64,000 nucleotides of DNA from Jatrophihabitans_A lederbergiae (GCF_031845305.1 NZ_JAVREH010000020.1:1-64000), one strand, 5' to 3'. Shown: positions 42,084 to 51,616, numbered from the stretch's first letter. Program-made: numbers and translations. The notes: a model not told the origin generated them from the letters alone.

Positions 42084-43135
42084 CGCTGCTCCACCAGCTC
42101 GGAAGTGATCATCGCGGGCCAGCTGTCAGCGGTATCGGCGCGCCAGCAGGCACTTCGCCGCTGGGAGATCACCGGATGCGTCGACGACCCACTCGCGTCG
42201 AGCGCGCCGACGTGGGCCAGCGGTGGCTCCTGCGCCATGCAGTGCTCCACCGCGAAGGGGCAGCGTGGCGAGAACGAACATCCATGGATTACCTGGCTGA
42301 GGTCCGGTGGCTGTCCTTGAATGGTGATCAGCCGGTCCACCCGGTGATCGGCGTCCGGAACCGAGCGCAGCAGCGCGAACGTGTAGGGGTGCCTCGGCCG
42401 GTTGACCAGCTCGGTGAGGCCGCCGGCCTCGACCACCTTGCCGGCGTACATCACGTACAGCCGCGAGCAGGTCTGGCTCACGACCGCAAGGTCGTGACTG
42501 ACCAGCAGCAGCCCGACGCCCTCTTCCTCCTTGAGCCGTCGCAGCACGGACAGGACCTGCGCCTGGATGGTGACGTCCAGGGCGGTGGTCGGCTCGTCGG
42601 CGAGGATCACCCGGGGGCTGGTGGACATGGCGATGGCGATGCAGATTCGCTGCCGCATGCCGCCGGAGAGTTGGTGCGGGTAGAGGTCATAGCGCTTCTC
42701 GGCATCGGCGATACCCACCTGCGACATCAGCTCGACGGCGATGGCGTGTGCCTGCCGCCGGGACTTGCCGAGCTTGTGGCGCGGCGCCTCGGCGATCTGG
42801 TCACCGACTCGCATGACCGGGTTCAGCGCGGTGAGCGAGTCCTGGAAGATCATGCTCATGGTGTCGGTCAACCGGGTGTGCAGCTGTTTGGCAGGCAATC
42901 CGGTCACGTCCTCACCGTCGATCAGGACGGTGCCGCCCTGGATGCGGGCCGGCCGCGGCAGCACACCGAGCAGGGCACGCAGCGTCAGACTCTTGCCGGA
43001 ACCCGACTCACCGACCAGGCCCACGGATTCACCGGAGCCGACGGACAGCGACACACCGCGTACGGCGTGCAGGCGCCCGTGCGACACCGGGATGTCGACG
43101 TCGAGGTCCCGGACCTCGAGTACGGGGGCGGTCAT
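42080..43135 (-). CDS. Dipeptide/oligopeptide ABC transporter ATPase (DppD/OppD-type), system 1
   Basis: This 351-residue ABC ATPase has GLVGESGSGKSLTLRAL (Walker A), IFQDSLTALNPVM, LSGGMRQRICIAIAM (signature), VILADEPTTALD (Walker B) and the C-terminal CSFSPRCPFAVEHC cluster. The ATG at 43135 (MTAPVLEVRDLDVDI) overlaps the permease stop. It works as a heterodimer with the adjoining ATPase. Confidence 0.93.
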   Translation of the reverse strand: MTAPVLEVRDLDVDIPVSHGRLHAVRGVSLSVGSGESVGLVGESGSGKSLTLRALLGVLPRPARIQGGTVLIDGEDVTGLPAKQLHTRLTDTMSMIFQDSLTALNPVMRVGDQIAEAPRHKLGKSRRQAHAIAVELMSQVGIADAEKRYDLYPHQLSGGMRQRICIAIAMSTSPRVILADEPTTALDVTIQAQVLSVLRRLKEEEGVGLLLVSHDLAVVSQTCSRLYVMYAGKVVEAGGLTELVNRPRHPYTFALLRSVPDADHRVDRLITIQGQPPDLSQVIHGCSFSPRCPFAVEHCMAQEPPLAHVGALDASGSSTHPVISQRRSACWRADTADSWPAMITSELVEQR

Positions 43136-43995
43136 TGATTGGCCTTCTCTACGATGCCGTCCGCTATCAGAGCCAGCGCCAGGCCGGTCACTACGACCGC
43201 GAGTCCTGGGATCGTGGACATGTACCACTTGGTCAGGATGAACTGCTGCCCCTCCTGGATCATGGTTCCCCAATCGGGCGTGGGGGGCGGTACTCCCAGG
43301 CCGAGGAAGCCGAGCGTGACGATGGCGAGCAGCGTCAGCACGATGTCGCTCATCGAGAACACGATTGCCTGCAGCACCACGTTCGGCAGCAGGTGGCGAA
43401 GCAGGATCCGCCAGGTCGGCAGGCCACTGGCCCGCGCGGCCATCGCGTACTCCTGCTCCTTGGCGATGAGAACCTGGCCGCGGACGATCCGGCAGTACGC
43501 CACCCAGCCCACCAGGGTGATGGCGGTGTAGATGCTGGTCGTGCCCGGCCCCATCGCGAACACCAGCGCGATCACCAGCACCAGAAACGGGAACGCGATC
43601 ACGATGTCCACGATGCGGCCGATGATCGCGTCCACCCACCCGCCGAACCAGCCGGCGACGAGGCCCACCAGGCTGCCGATCAGGAAGGGTGAGATGACCG
43701 CCAGCACCCCGACGCGCAGATCGACCCGGGCGCCGTAGAGCAGCCGCGCCAACACGTCGCGGCCGAGGGCGTCGGTGCCGAGCAGGTGGTGCGGAGACCC
43801 CGGCGCCTGAAAGGCATCGTTGAGGTTCTGCTTGATGGGGTCGTAGCTGGTCAGCAGCGGAGCGCATACCGCGCAGGCGACGATCAGAGCGAACAGCACC
43901 AGCCCGGCCACCAGCGGGGCGTTCCACCGTCCACTGCGCCGGCGGGAGGTGGGGATCGTCGCCACCACCGGGCCGACCGAGGTGACCGCGCTCAT
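43132..43995 (-). CDS. ABC transporter permease (DppC-type), system 1
   Basis: This 287-residue permease has the DppC N-terminal helix, HHLLGTDALGRDVLARLLYGARVDL, and the EAA-like loop EQEYAMAARASGLPTWRILLRHLLPNV, followed by TLGFLGLGVPPPTPDWGTMI. All are DppC/OppC hallmarks. The ATG at 43995 overlaps the DppB-type stop by ATGA. It partners the permease encoded upstream. Confidence 0.93.
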   Translation of the reverse strand: MSAVTSVGPVVATIPTSRRRSGRWNAPLVAGLVLFALIVACAVCAPLLTSYDPIKQNLNDAFQAPGSPHHLLGTDALGRDVLARLLYGARVDLRVGVLAVISPFLIGSLVGLVAGWFGGWVDAIIGRIVDIVIAFPFLVLVIALVFAMGPGTTSIYTAITLVGWVAYCRIVRGQVLIAKEQEYAMAARASGLPTWRILLRHLLPNVVLQAIVFSMSDIVLTLLAIVTLGFLGLGVPPPTPDWGTMIQEGQQFILTKWYMSTIPGLAVVVTGLALALIADGIVEKANQ

Positions 43996-44933
43996 GCGAG
44001 GTTCACCCGGGGGTCCAGCGCGGCGTGGGTCACGTCGGTCAGCAGGTTGACCGCCACGACCATGATCGCAAATACCATCGTGATCCCTTGCACGGTCGGA
44101 AAGTCTCTGCCGAGAATGGAATTGATCATCTGCTGCCCGATGCCGGGCAGTGAGAACACCCGCTCCACTACCAGCGTCGAGCCGGTGAGGTAGGCGATGT
44201 TCACGCCGAGCACGGTGATCGACGAGACGGCGGCGTTGCGCAGTGCGTGCCGCAACACCACTCGGGACGTGCTGAGCCCCTTTGCCCGCGCCGTCACGAT
44301 GTAGTCGCTGCTGAGCACGTCGATCATGCTCGCCCGCAGGCTTCGGATCAGGATGGGCGAGAGCGTCAGGGCGATGGTGATGCCGGGCAGCACGATGGAG
44401 CGCAGGTGCGACGCGAACGTGTCCCCGAAGCCCGCCACCGGGAACCAGCCCAGCTTCAGGCCGAAGACCAGAATCAGCATGATTCCGAGCCAGAACGAGG
44501 GAAGCCCCAGCCCGACCACCGGCACGGCCCGGATGACGTTGTCCACGACTCCGTTGCGCCGTGCCGCCGCCAGCACGGCGAGTGGCACGGCGATCAGGAT
44601 GGTGAACACGGTCGCCGAGATCAGCAGCCACAGCGTCGTCGGCAGGCTCGTGGTGACCAGTGACGTCACCGAGCTGTTGTAGACGAACGAATACCCCAGA
44701 TTCCCCCGGAAGAGGTGCCCGAGGAACGTCACGTACTGGCTCCACAACGGCTTGCTGAGACCGAGCTGCGAGCGCAGCTCGCGCACCGAATCCGGCGTGG
44801 CGTGTGACCCGAGCAGTGTCGTCGCCGGGTCACCGGGAATCAGCCTGATCAGGAAGAACACGATGAACGAGATACCGAGCAGAACCGGTATCAGAGAGAT
44901 GAGCCGTTTCAGGGTGTAGATCAGGTACTTCAT
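43992..44933 (-). CDS. ABC transporter permease (DppB-type), system 1
   Basis: This 313-residue permease begins MKYLIYTLKRLISLIPVLLGISFIVFFLIRLIPGDPA, the DppB/OppB signature. The EAA loop is YIVTARAKGLSTSRVVLRHALRNA, and VERVFSLPGIGQQMINSI follows. It lies just downstream of the binding protein gene (51 bp). Confidence 0.93.
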   Translation of the reverse strand: MKYLIYTLKRLISLIPVLLGISFIVFFLIRLIPGDPATTLLGSHATPDSVRELRSQLGLSKPLWSQYVTFLGHLFRGNLGYSFVYNSSVTSLVTTSLPTTLWLLISATVFTILIAVPLAVLAAARRNGVVDNVIRAVPVVGLGLPSFWLGIMLILVFGLKLGWFPVAGFGDTFASHLRSIVLPGITIALTLSPILIRSLRASMIDVLSSDYIVTARAKGLSTSRVVLRHALRNAAVSSITVLGVNIAYLTGSTLVVERVFSLPGIGQQMINSILGRDFPTVQGITMVFAIMVVAVNLLTDVTHAALDPRVNLA

Positions 44934-44984
44934 CTATGCCGCCGCTCCCTATGGCTGCCGAAGTCCGCTGTCTGGGCACGCGGA

Positions 44985-46616
44985 TCAGAGTGAGACGTCT
45001 TCCATGTGGTAGTAGCCGGTGGGCAGAACCTTGAAGTTCTTCACCGAGGTGGTCTGGGAGTACGGGAACGGTGTGTAGAACAAGAACCCGAGGAAGGCGG
45101 CGTCGGCTGCCTGCTGCTGGATCTTGCTGTACAGCGCCTGCCGCTTGCCCTTGTCGAACTCGCGCTGGGCCTGGTGAACGAGGGCGATCAGCTCGGGGTT
45201 GTTGTAGCCGGTGTTGAAGGAGTGGCCGCCCGACATCGGGTCCAGGGCGAACTGGACGAGCTCGTCCGGGTCGGCCAGGTCCATCGTCCAGTACGAGTGC
45301 GCGATCTCGTACTGCAACTTGTTCGTCAGGTCATGCTGCGCGCTGGCGTCCACATTCTGGATCTTCATGGTGATACCGAGATCCTTCAACGAAGACTGGA
45401 GAATCTGCGCGATCGCGGCGTCGACCGTGTCACCGGACATCGCCAGGAAGGTGGTGGTGAACCCACCGGCGACGCTGGACTGCTTGAGCTCTGCCCGCGC
45501 CTTGTCCATGTCATAGGTGATGCCCTGGCAGTTCTTGTCGTAGTAGGGCGTCGACGGCATCATGAACGAGTTCGCCGGGGTACCGGTCCCGAACAGGATG
45601 TTCTTCACCAGCGCCTCCCGGTCGATCGCGTACGAGATCGCCCGGCGGACGTGCACATCCGCGTACGGGGTCTTGGTCTGATTCATCAGGATGTAGTCGG
45701 TACGGGTCGAGGGGAACAGGTCCACCGCGAGCTTCGGCGTCGCCTTGATCTGCTGCAGGCTCGAGAACGGCGGGTTCTCGTTGATCTGGGCCTGGCCGCC
45801 CTGCAGCTGGATGGACCTGGCGTTGTCGTCGGGTACCACCTTCCAGGTCACCGTGTCCAGTGCCGGCTTGCCGGCCTGCCAGTACGAGGGGTTCTTCTTC
45901 AACCTGATGAAGTTGCCCTTCTGCCAGGTGTCCCACATGAACGGTCCGGTCGCCACCGGCGCGGTGTAGAACTCCTTCGCCGTCTTGCCAGCGTAGTTCT
46001 TCGGGATGATGCCGTTGTTCGGGCAGCTCAGGTCGGCCAGCAGCGGAGCCCAGGGGTACTTCGTCTTGATGACCACCGTCATGTCATCGGGCGTGGTGAC
46101 CTCCTTGATGGCCGAGTTGATGAACTCCCAGCCACCCTTGGTCTTGCTCGACTCGTCGATGGAGAATTTCACGTCCGCCGCGGTCATGGGCTGGCCGTTG
46201 TGGAACTTGACGCCCGGCTTCAGCTTGAGCGTGCACGACAGGTTGTCGGCGGCCATCTGGTAGCTCTCAGCCAGCCACGGCTTCACGCCGAGCCCGTCGT
46301 CGGTCATGGCCACCAGGGTCTCGTACATCTGCTGGTACACCCACAGCGACGCGTTGCTGAAGACCGTGGTCTTGTCCATGTCCACAGAGTCATTCGCGCG
46401 GACGATGGTGAGGTTGCCGCCCTTCTTGGCGGCGCCGGCCGACGACGGCTTGGACGAGCTGGAGCCACAGGCGGCCAGGATGGGCGCGGCTGTGAACGTT
46501 CCGATCCCCAGTGCGCCCAGCTGCAGCATTCGGCGCCGGCTGATCGACGGGACCCGAAGACCCGCCGGGATATCGCCGGCCGAAGGGGTCGACGCGTCAG
46601 GGTTGCGGTGGGGCAT
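44985..46616 (-). CDS. Peptide ABC transporter substrate-binding lipoprotein, system 1 (Tat-type signal)
   Basis: This 543-residue SBP_bac_5 protein has an N-terminal twin-arginine motif SRRRMLQLG (about 26-34) and lipobox LAAC with Cys50. This implies folded export and lipid anchoring. YQQMYETLVAM, VKFHNGQPMTAADVKFS and RRAISYAIDREALVK are usual for peptide-binding proteins. The ATG at 46616 follows AAGGAGTAGG. Upstream lies the LacI-type site at 46825. The ligand is probably a peptide or amide used by the neighbouring enzymes. Confidence 0.92.
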   Translation of the reverse strand: MPHRNPDASTPSAGDIPAGLRVPSISRRRMLQLGALGIGTFTAAPILAACGSSSSKPSSAGAAKKGGNLTIVRANDSVDMDKTTVFSNASLWVYQQMYETLVAMTDDGLGVKPWLAESYQMAADNLSCTLKLKPGVKFHNGQPMTAADVKFSIDESSKTKGGWEFINSAIKEVTTPDDMTVVIKTKYPWAPLLADLSCPNNGIIPKNYAGKTAKEFYTAPVATGPFMWDTWQKGNFIRLKKNPSYWQAGKPALDTVTWKVVPDDNARSIQLQGGQAQINENPPFSSLQQIKATPKLAVDLFPSTRTDYILMNQTKTPYADVHVRRAISYAIDREALVKNILFGTGTPANSFMMPSTPYYDKNCQGITYDMDKARAELKQSSVAGGFTTTFLAMSGDTVDAAIAQILQSSLKDLGITMKIQNVDASAQHDLTNKLQYEIAHSYWTMDLADPDELVQFALDPMSGGHSFNTGYNNPELIALVHQAQREFDKGKRQALYSKIQQQAADAAFLGFLFYTPFPYSQTTSVKNFKVLPTGYYHMEDVSL

Positions 46617-46810
46617 GCCTACTCCTTGGTGATCGCGGGGGCCGCGGACGCGGCCTGGCGGGATGGTGACGAGTTGCTCGGTCGTTGCGTCGTGCCGGTG
46701 CGGGCCCGCTGCTATGACGATTCCAGCAGCCTTGCGTTTCTATGAGATTGCGGGACGTGGACCTATCATCTGAAAGGCCGACGCCGGTTTCTTGAGTGCG
46801 TAGCGTCGAC

Positions 46811-46846
46811 GGCTCAGGCTAGAGCAAACGATTGTCCTTGGGTAGT
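46811..46846 (-). promoter_or_regulatory. LacI-type operator within duplicated promoter (site 2)
   Basis: CAAACGATTG (46825-46834) lies in a 36-bp block that matches 39842-39877 at 32 positions. It is between the divergent binding-protein gene (46616) and the fusion gene (46905). On the minus strand TTGACA lies just upstream of the site. A weaker related sequence, TAATCGTTGT, at 46876-46885 is near the fusion gene. The LacI-family protein encoded at 49379 is the obvious binder. Confidence 0.6.
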
Positions 46847-46904
46847 GTCAACGAACCCGGAGCTCAATAGGTATCTAATCGTTGTTCCATAAGGGGCTAT
46901 TATC

Positions 46905-49064
46905 ATGCAACTCACCATCATCGGGGCCGGTGCGATCGGTGGCACCGTCGGCGCCCATCTCATCCGCTCCGGCCACGAGATCCTGTTCTGCGACGCCGAT
47001 CCAGCGCACGTGACGGCGATCAACGAGCATGGCCTCAGCATCGAGGGCCCGGTGGAAAACTTCACGGTCGAGGCGAAGGCCGTATTGCCGGAGCAGCTGC
47101 CGGAACGGCTCGGCCGGGTCGCCATCGCCGTCAAGAGTCACCACACCGAGCAGGCCGCCGAACTCGTCCGGTCCCGGCTCGAACCCGATGGGTACGTGGT
47201 CAGCTTCCAGAACGGGCTGACCGCCGATGTCCTGTCTGCGGCGGTCGGAACGGACCGGCTGATGGTCAGCTTCGTCAACTTCGGCGCTGACGTCCTCGGT
47301 CCTGGCCGCATCCTGCAGGGTAATGTCGGCACCTTTCGGGTCGGCGAACTCGACGGCCGGATAACCCCTCGGCTCAAGGAACTCGTGGCGGCGCTGCCCT
47401 ACGCCGAAGCCACCGACAACATCCTCGGCTTCCTCTGGGGCAAAGAAGCATACGGAGCCATGCTGTACGCCGGCGCCGTCTCGGATCTCTCCATCGCCGA
47501 CACGCTGGAACAATCACGCTGGCGGCCGCTGATGCTCGCGGTCGCCCGCGAGGTTCTCGCCCAGGCACCGGTGCGCCCCGAAGGGTTCGACGGCTTCGAC
47601 CCCGAAGACCTCGAGGGCTCGCTCGGCCGCCTGGTGGCGTTCAATCGGGCCAGCGCCAAGTCGCACAGTGGCATCTACCGGGACCTCATGGTGCGCAAGC
47701 GCAAAACCGAGGTCACCGACCTGCTCGCCGACCTCGAGGGGCCGCTCACCACCTACGCCGGCAGGATCATCCAAGCCATCGAACGGGGCGAGCGGACCTG
47801 TGAGGTCGCCAACCTCGAACTGCTCGCGGCCTACGAGCGCGCGGATCGGCTCGGCCGGCCCCTGGACGCGCTGGTCGCCCTCTTTCCCGCGCCACCGCGG
47901 GCAGCCAACGGCCCCCTGCATGGCGTTCCGGTCGCCGTCAAGGACATCATCGACATCGCGGGTCACCCACGTGGCAATGGCAATCCCGACGCCATGCGCT
48001 CGGCACCGGCCGTGGCGGACGCCCCGGTCGTCGCGGCACTTAGGAACGCCGGGGCCGATGTCTTCGCGGCGACCGCGCTGCTCGAGTACGCCGCCGGCGC
48101 AACACACCCCGACGTTCCGGAGACCCGAAACCCCTTCGACCTCACCCGGACGGCCGGCGGATCCAGCGGCGGTTCTGCCGCTCTGGTCGGTGCCGGCGTC
48201 TGCGACATCGCGCTGGGCACCGACACCGGTGGCTCGATCCGGCTTCCGGCGCACTACTGCGCCTGCGTGGGATTCAAACCGAGCTACGGTGCGCTTCCCC
48301 TGGACGGTGTGGAACCACTGGCGCCGTCACTGGACCACGTCGGGCTACTCGCTCGCGACCTGGCGACTACCGTCCGGGTTTTCGCAGCGCTGACCGACAC
48401 ATCCGCGCCCGACGACTCTTCAGGTGATTCCTCAGGAAACGCCGCCCTCCGTATCGGCCTGCTCACCGGACAGCTCGACCGGCCGGAGCTGACCTCGGCA
48501 GTTGCCGACGCGATCGGAAAAGCCATCGAGGTGCTGCGGTCCGCGGGCTGCTCGACCGTCGAGGTGGATGGTGCGGCGTTCGACCGGCTCGGTGAGACGT
48601 TCAACGACATCCTCCTGTTCGAAGCCTGGCAGGTGCACGGCGAGCGGGCGTCCAGCACTCCCGAGCACTACGGCCCGGAGACGCTGCGATTGCTGCGGGC
48701 GGGCTCGGCGGTCAGCGCGGCCGACTATCGCGCCGCCGTCGATCGGCGCGCGGCCCTGCTCCCGGACGCGCTCGCGGTGTACGGCGGGGTCGACGTGCTG
48801 CTGAGCCCGGCGGCACCGTTCGTCGCGCCGCCGACGACGCCGCCGGTCGACACCCCCGAGGGGGAGGTGGAGGGCCTGTACTCCGGCATCCACAACCTGA
48901 CGGGGGCACCGGCCCTCACGCTGCCATGCGGCTGGAGCCGGGACGGTCTGCCGATCGGCTTGCAGCTGGCGGCAGCCCCAGGAGCGGACGCTGCCCTGCT
49001 CGCCGCCGCCGGTTTCGTCGAGTCGGTCCTGGACGTCGAGCGGCGACCGCCCGCCGTCGGCTGA
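46905..49064 (+). CDS. Fusion of ketopantoate-reductase-like domain and amidase
   Basis: This 719-residue protein joins two enzymes in one frame. Residues 1-310 are PanE/ApbA-like: MQLTIIGAGAIGGTVGAHL (dinucleotide site), IAVKSHHTEQAAELV (the conserved catalytic Lys region), FQNGLTADV, and GKEAYGAMLYAGAVSD in the second domain. Residues 330-719 are an amidase-signature enzyme: VAVKDIIDIAG (catalytic Lys), GGSSGGSAALVG (cis-Ser) and DTGGSIRLPA (nucleophile Ser). There is no linker or stop; the junction is near ALVALFPAPPRAANGPLHGVPV. Both active-site sets look intact, so oxidation/reduction and amide cleavage of one compound seem coupled. Confidence 0.85.
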   Translation: MQLTIIGAGAIGGTVGAHLIRSGHEILFCDADPAHVTAINEHGLSIEGPVENFTVEAKAVLPEQLPERLGRVAIAVKSHHTEQAAELVRSRLEPDGYVVSFQNGLTADVLSAAVGTDRLMVSFVNFGADVLGPGRILQGNVGTFRVGELDGRITPRLKELVAALPYAEATDNILGFLWGKEAYGAMLYAGAVSDLSIADTLEQSRWRPLMLAVAREVLAQAPVRPEGFDGFDPEDLEGSLGRLVAFNRASAKSHSGIYRDLMVRKRKTEVTDLLADLEGPLTTYAGRIIQAIERGERTCEVANLELLAAYERADRLGRPLDALVALFPAPPRAANGPLHGVPVAVKDIIDIAGHPRGNGNPDAMRSAPAVADAPVVAALRNAGADVFAATALLEYAAGATHPDVPETRNPFDLTRTAGGSSGGSAALVGAGVCDIALGTDTGGSIRLPAHYCACVGFKPSYGALPLDGVEPLAPSLDHVGLLARDLATTVRVFAALTDTSAPDDSSGDSSGNAALRIGLLTGQLDRPELTSAVADAIGKAIEVLRSAGCSTVEVDGAAFDRLGETFNDILLFEAWQVHGERASSTPEHYGPETLRLLRAGSAVSAADYRAAVDRRAALLPDALAVYGGVDVLLSPAAPFVAPPTTPPVDTPEGEVEGLYSGIHNLTGAPALTLPCGWSRDGLPIGLQLAAAPGADAALLAAAGFVESVLDVERRPPAVG

Positions 49065-49378
49065 ACGGCCACCCGCACAGCACCCGACAGCACCCAACAT
49101 CCGGCACCCCAACCTCCGCTATCCCACATCCACCTATCCCGAGAAGGCAGGTCTCATGCGCGCTGCTCGCTACCTCGCGGCCGGCGGCGATGGCGATCTG
49201 CGGCGTTCTCGCCGGTTGTTGTAGTGTTGCGGCGTCACGGATAGGACGTATCCACTGCGGTAGTGACGGGTAGGACCGCCTGACATGCGGGTCGATTCCT
49301 CTCTCGAGCCCTGTGAGACCAAGCCGAATCCGCTATGACGGGCGGTGAAGAGAATGGGAGACCTCCGCTATTAACAGT
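49065..49378 (+). other. Intergenic region with 22-codon ORF (49156-49224)
   Basis: These 314 bp separate the fusion gene from the LacI gene. An ATG at 49156, preceded by GAGAAGGCAGG, opens MRAARYLAAGGDGDLRRSRR and stops at 49224. It resembles the start of a zinc alcohol dehydrogenase or similar protein, but nothing follows, so it is a remnant or chance ORF. The rest holds AT-richer sequence likely to contain the lacI-type gene's promoter; no clear palindrome is seen. Confidence 0.3.
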
Positions 49379-50419
49379 GTGGCTCCGGCCTCAGTGGGGC
49401 GTCGGCGCGCGCGCCTGGTCGACGTCGCGGCAGCCGTGGGCCTGCACGTTTCCACGGTGTCGCGCGTGCTCAACGGCGATGCGAACCTGTCCATCCGTCC
49501 GGAGACCCGCGACCGCATCCTGCTCGCGGCGCAGCGCCAGGGCTACCGCCCCAACGCGATGGCGCGGGCACTCAAGGCCTCCCGGACCGGCGCCCTGGCC
49601 ATGGTGGTGCCGCTGCTGCGCAACCCGATCTGGTCCAGTATCCAACGTGGCGCGCTGCACGCGGCGGCGGAGGGCGGCCAGATCGTGATGATCCTGGAGC
49701 AGCCTCAGGACGACATCCGACCCCCGAGCGACTATCAGTATCTCATCGAAGAGAGCCGAGCGGACGGGCTGCTGATCGCCACCGCGCAGCGCTCGGGTGG
49801 TGAGCGGCCGCGATCCTTGACGGTGCCGCACATCTACCTCAACCGACGCGGTCCGCGGCGAGGCAACAACGTGGTCATGGACGAAGAGGCCGCCATGCGG
49901 CTGTTCATCCACCACCTGGACGAACTCGGGCACAAGCGCGTCGGCATCATCGACGGGTTCACCGTGATCGACACGGTGCAACGGCGAACCGTCGCCATCC
50001 GTGCCCTGTGCGCCCAGCGAGGCATGTCCCCCACGTTCGAACACGCTGAGGACACCGAGATCGGCGGTTACGAGGCGACGGTCCGGCTGCTGTCACGCCG
50101 GGAGGTCCCGACCGCCCTGGGCGTCGGAAACCTCAGCCAGCTGTTCGGCATGATGAAGGCGCTCCGCGAGGCCGGCGCGTCCGTTCCCGACGACATCTCC
50201 CTCGTCAGCTTCGACGAGGACCAGTGCCTGGCGTTCCTCGAGGTACCCATCACCAGTGTCAGCATGCCGTTGTTCGAACTTGGGGCTGCCGCGGTGCGGG
50301 CGCTGATCGGCCGGGTCGACGGTCTTGCCGGGACGGACGAGATGGTCACCGATCCGCTGGTGCTGATCGAGCGTGCCTCCACGGCCGCCCCCCGCGCCAC
50401 CCGCCGCATCGGCAGCTGA
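49379..50419 (+). CDS. LacI-family transcriptional regulator
   Basis: This 346-residue regulator has an N-terminal HTH RLVDVAAAVGLHVSTVSRVL and hinge GYRPNAMARALKASRTG. The periplasmic-binding-protein-like ligand domain includes LAMVVPLLRNPIWSSIQRG, HLDELGHKRVGIIDG and ISLVSFDEDQCLAFLEVPIT. The start is a GTG. LacI-style CAAACGATT sites lie before genes at 39594, 46616/46905 and 50642. It is placed between the fusion gene and the second transporter operon, so it is the likely local controller of the island, responding to the imported compound. Confidence 0.92.
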   Translation: MAPASVGRRRARLVDVAAAVGLHVSTVSRVLNGDANLSIRPETRDRILLAAQRQGYRPNAMARALKASRTGALAMVVPLLRNPIWSSIQRGALHAAAEGGQIVMILEQPQDDIRPPSDYQYLIEESRADGLLIATAQRSGGERPRSLTVPHIYLNRRGPRRGNNVVMDEEAAMRLFIHHLDELGHKRVGIIDGFTVIDTVQRRTVAIRALCAQRGMSPTFEHAEDTEIGGYEATVRLLSRREVPTALGVGNLSQLFGMMKALREAGASVPDDISLVSFDEDQCLAFLEVPITSVSMPLFELGAAAVRALIGRVDGLAGTDEMVTDPLVLIERASTAAPRATRRIGS

Positions 50420-50583
50420 TCCGTTCAGGGCGACCCGCCCGCCAACACCACCGCGTTGCGTTAAACACACCATTTGCAGCGTGAATCACTGCCCATCTGC
50501 TAATCACGACACTTGTCCACTTATCGCAGCGGTCCGTGCATCACAGGGTTTCAGCATCATTTCTGCGCCGTCCACCATCGAAA

Positions 50584-50593
50584 CAAACGATTT
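50584..50593 (+). promoter_or_regulatory. LacI-type operator upstream of second catabolic operon (site 3)
   Basis: CAAACGATTT (50584-50593) shares nine of ten bases with the two CAAACGATTG sites and lies 49 bp before the ATG at 50642. AGCAAACCTTTGCC, a second inverted sequence, follows 20 bp later. The 222-bp region from 50420 is AT-richer than the genes around it and must hold the operon promoter. Confidence 0.5.
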
Positions 50594-50641
50594 ACCGAAA
50601 CCCCTTCTCGTAAGCAAACCTTTGCCTTAGTCTCTTGAACC

Positions 50642-51616
50642 ATGTTGCTGATCGGAAGTGCGAACGCGGACGTCGGCATCGACCTCGCCTGGAAGGTCCT
50701 GCTGGATGGCGGATCTGCTGTCGATGCGGTCGAAATCGGGCTTCGCGAGGTGGAGGACAACCCAGCCGACCACACCGTCGGCTACAGCGGATATCCCAAT
50801 ATCGACGGACAGGTCGAGCTCGATGCCTCGATCATGGACGGAAGTCACCGACGGGCCGGATCGGTCGGCGGCCTGCGCGGCTATCGCGCGGCCATCACCG
50901 TCGCGCGAACCGTGCTCGAGCGGTTGCCGCACGTCCTCGTCGTCGGTGACGGAGCCGGCCGGCTGGCCGCGGAGATCGGGCTCGAGGCGGAGGACCTGCT
51001 CACCGGCGAAGCGGAATCGACCTGGCGAACCGGGCTCCAGCGGGTGCGTCAACACAGCGACGGTGAACTCAGCACGATCGACTCGGTGCACGACGTCATC
51101 GGCGAGATCTTCGATCCGGAGGCCGCACGATCAGGCACGTTCGCGACGGCTGCCGACGTGCCGCCGGGTGGCACCGTCAACCTGATCGCACGCGATGCGG
51201 CCGGCCGCATCGCGTCCGGCGTGAGCACCAGCGGCTGGGCGTGGAAGTACCCGGGCCGGCTCGGCGACACACCTGTGATCGGCGCGGGCAACTACTGCGA
51301 CGACAGGTACGGCGCGGCAACCTGCACGGGTTGGGGCGAGCTCACCATGCGCGCCGGAACAGCGCGCATGGTGGTCGCCGGCCTGGCCGCCGGAATGCCG
51401 CTGGAGCAATCGTGTCGCGCGGCGATGGCAGACCTCGCGGGGCTGGAGGACGGCGAACCGGGCGGTCGCGGTTACGTGAACCTGGTCGCCATCGACGCCG
51501 CCGGAAACCACTGCGCCCTGACCACCAAGCCCGGCACCGAGTACGTCTGGCGCACCGAGCAACTCGACAGCGCGCGGCGCGAGCCGCGAACGCTTGTCGA
51601 CCTAGAGGTCAGCTGA
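50642..51616 (+). CDS. Aspartylglucosaminidase / isoaspartyl-peptidase-like Ntn hydrolase (copy 2)
   Basis: This 324-residue T2-family enzyme has its autocleavage/nucleophile Thr in PPGGTVNLIARD and the substrate loop VSTSGWAWKYPGRLGD, then GAGNYCDDRYGAATCTGWGELTMR. The N-terminal chain begins MLLIGSANADVGIDLAWKVL. Paralogous to the protein at 38647-39594. Start of the long plus-strand operon that contains transporter system 2, following a LacI-type site. It should cleave beta-aspartyl or N4-aspartyl amides after import. Confidence 0.88.
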   Translation: MLLIGSANADVGIDLAWKVLLDGGSAVDAVEIGLREVEDNPADHTVGYSGYPNIDGQVELDASIMDGSHRRAGSVGGLRGYRAAITVARTVLERLPHVLVVGDGAGRLAAEIGLEAEDLLTGEAESTWRTGLQRVRQHSDGELSTIDSVHDVIGEIFDPEAARSGTFATAADVPPGGTVNLIARDAAGRIASGVSTSGWAWKYPGRLGDTPVIGAGNYCDDRYGAATCTGWGELTMRAGTARMVVAGLAAGMPLEQSCRAAMADLAGLEDGEPGGRGYVNLVAIDAAGNHCALTTKPGTEYVWRTEQLDSARREPRTLVDLEVS

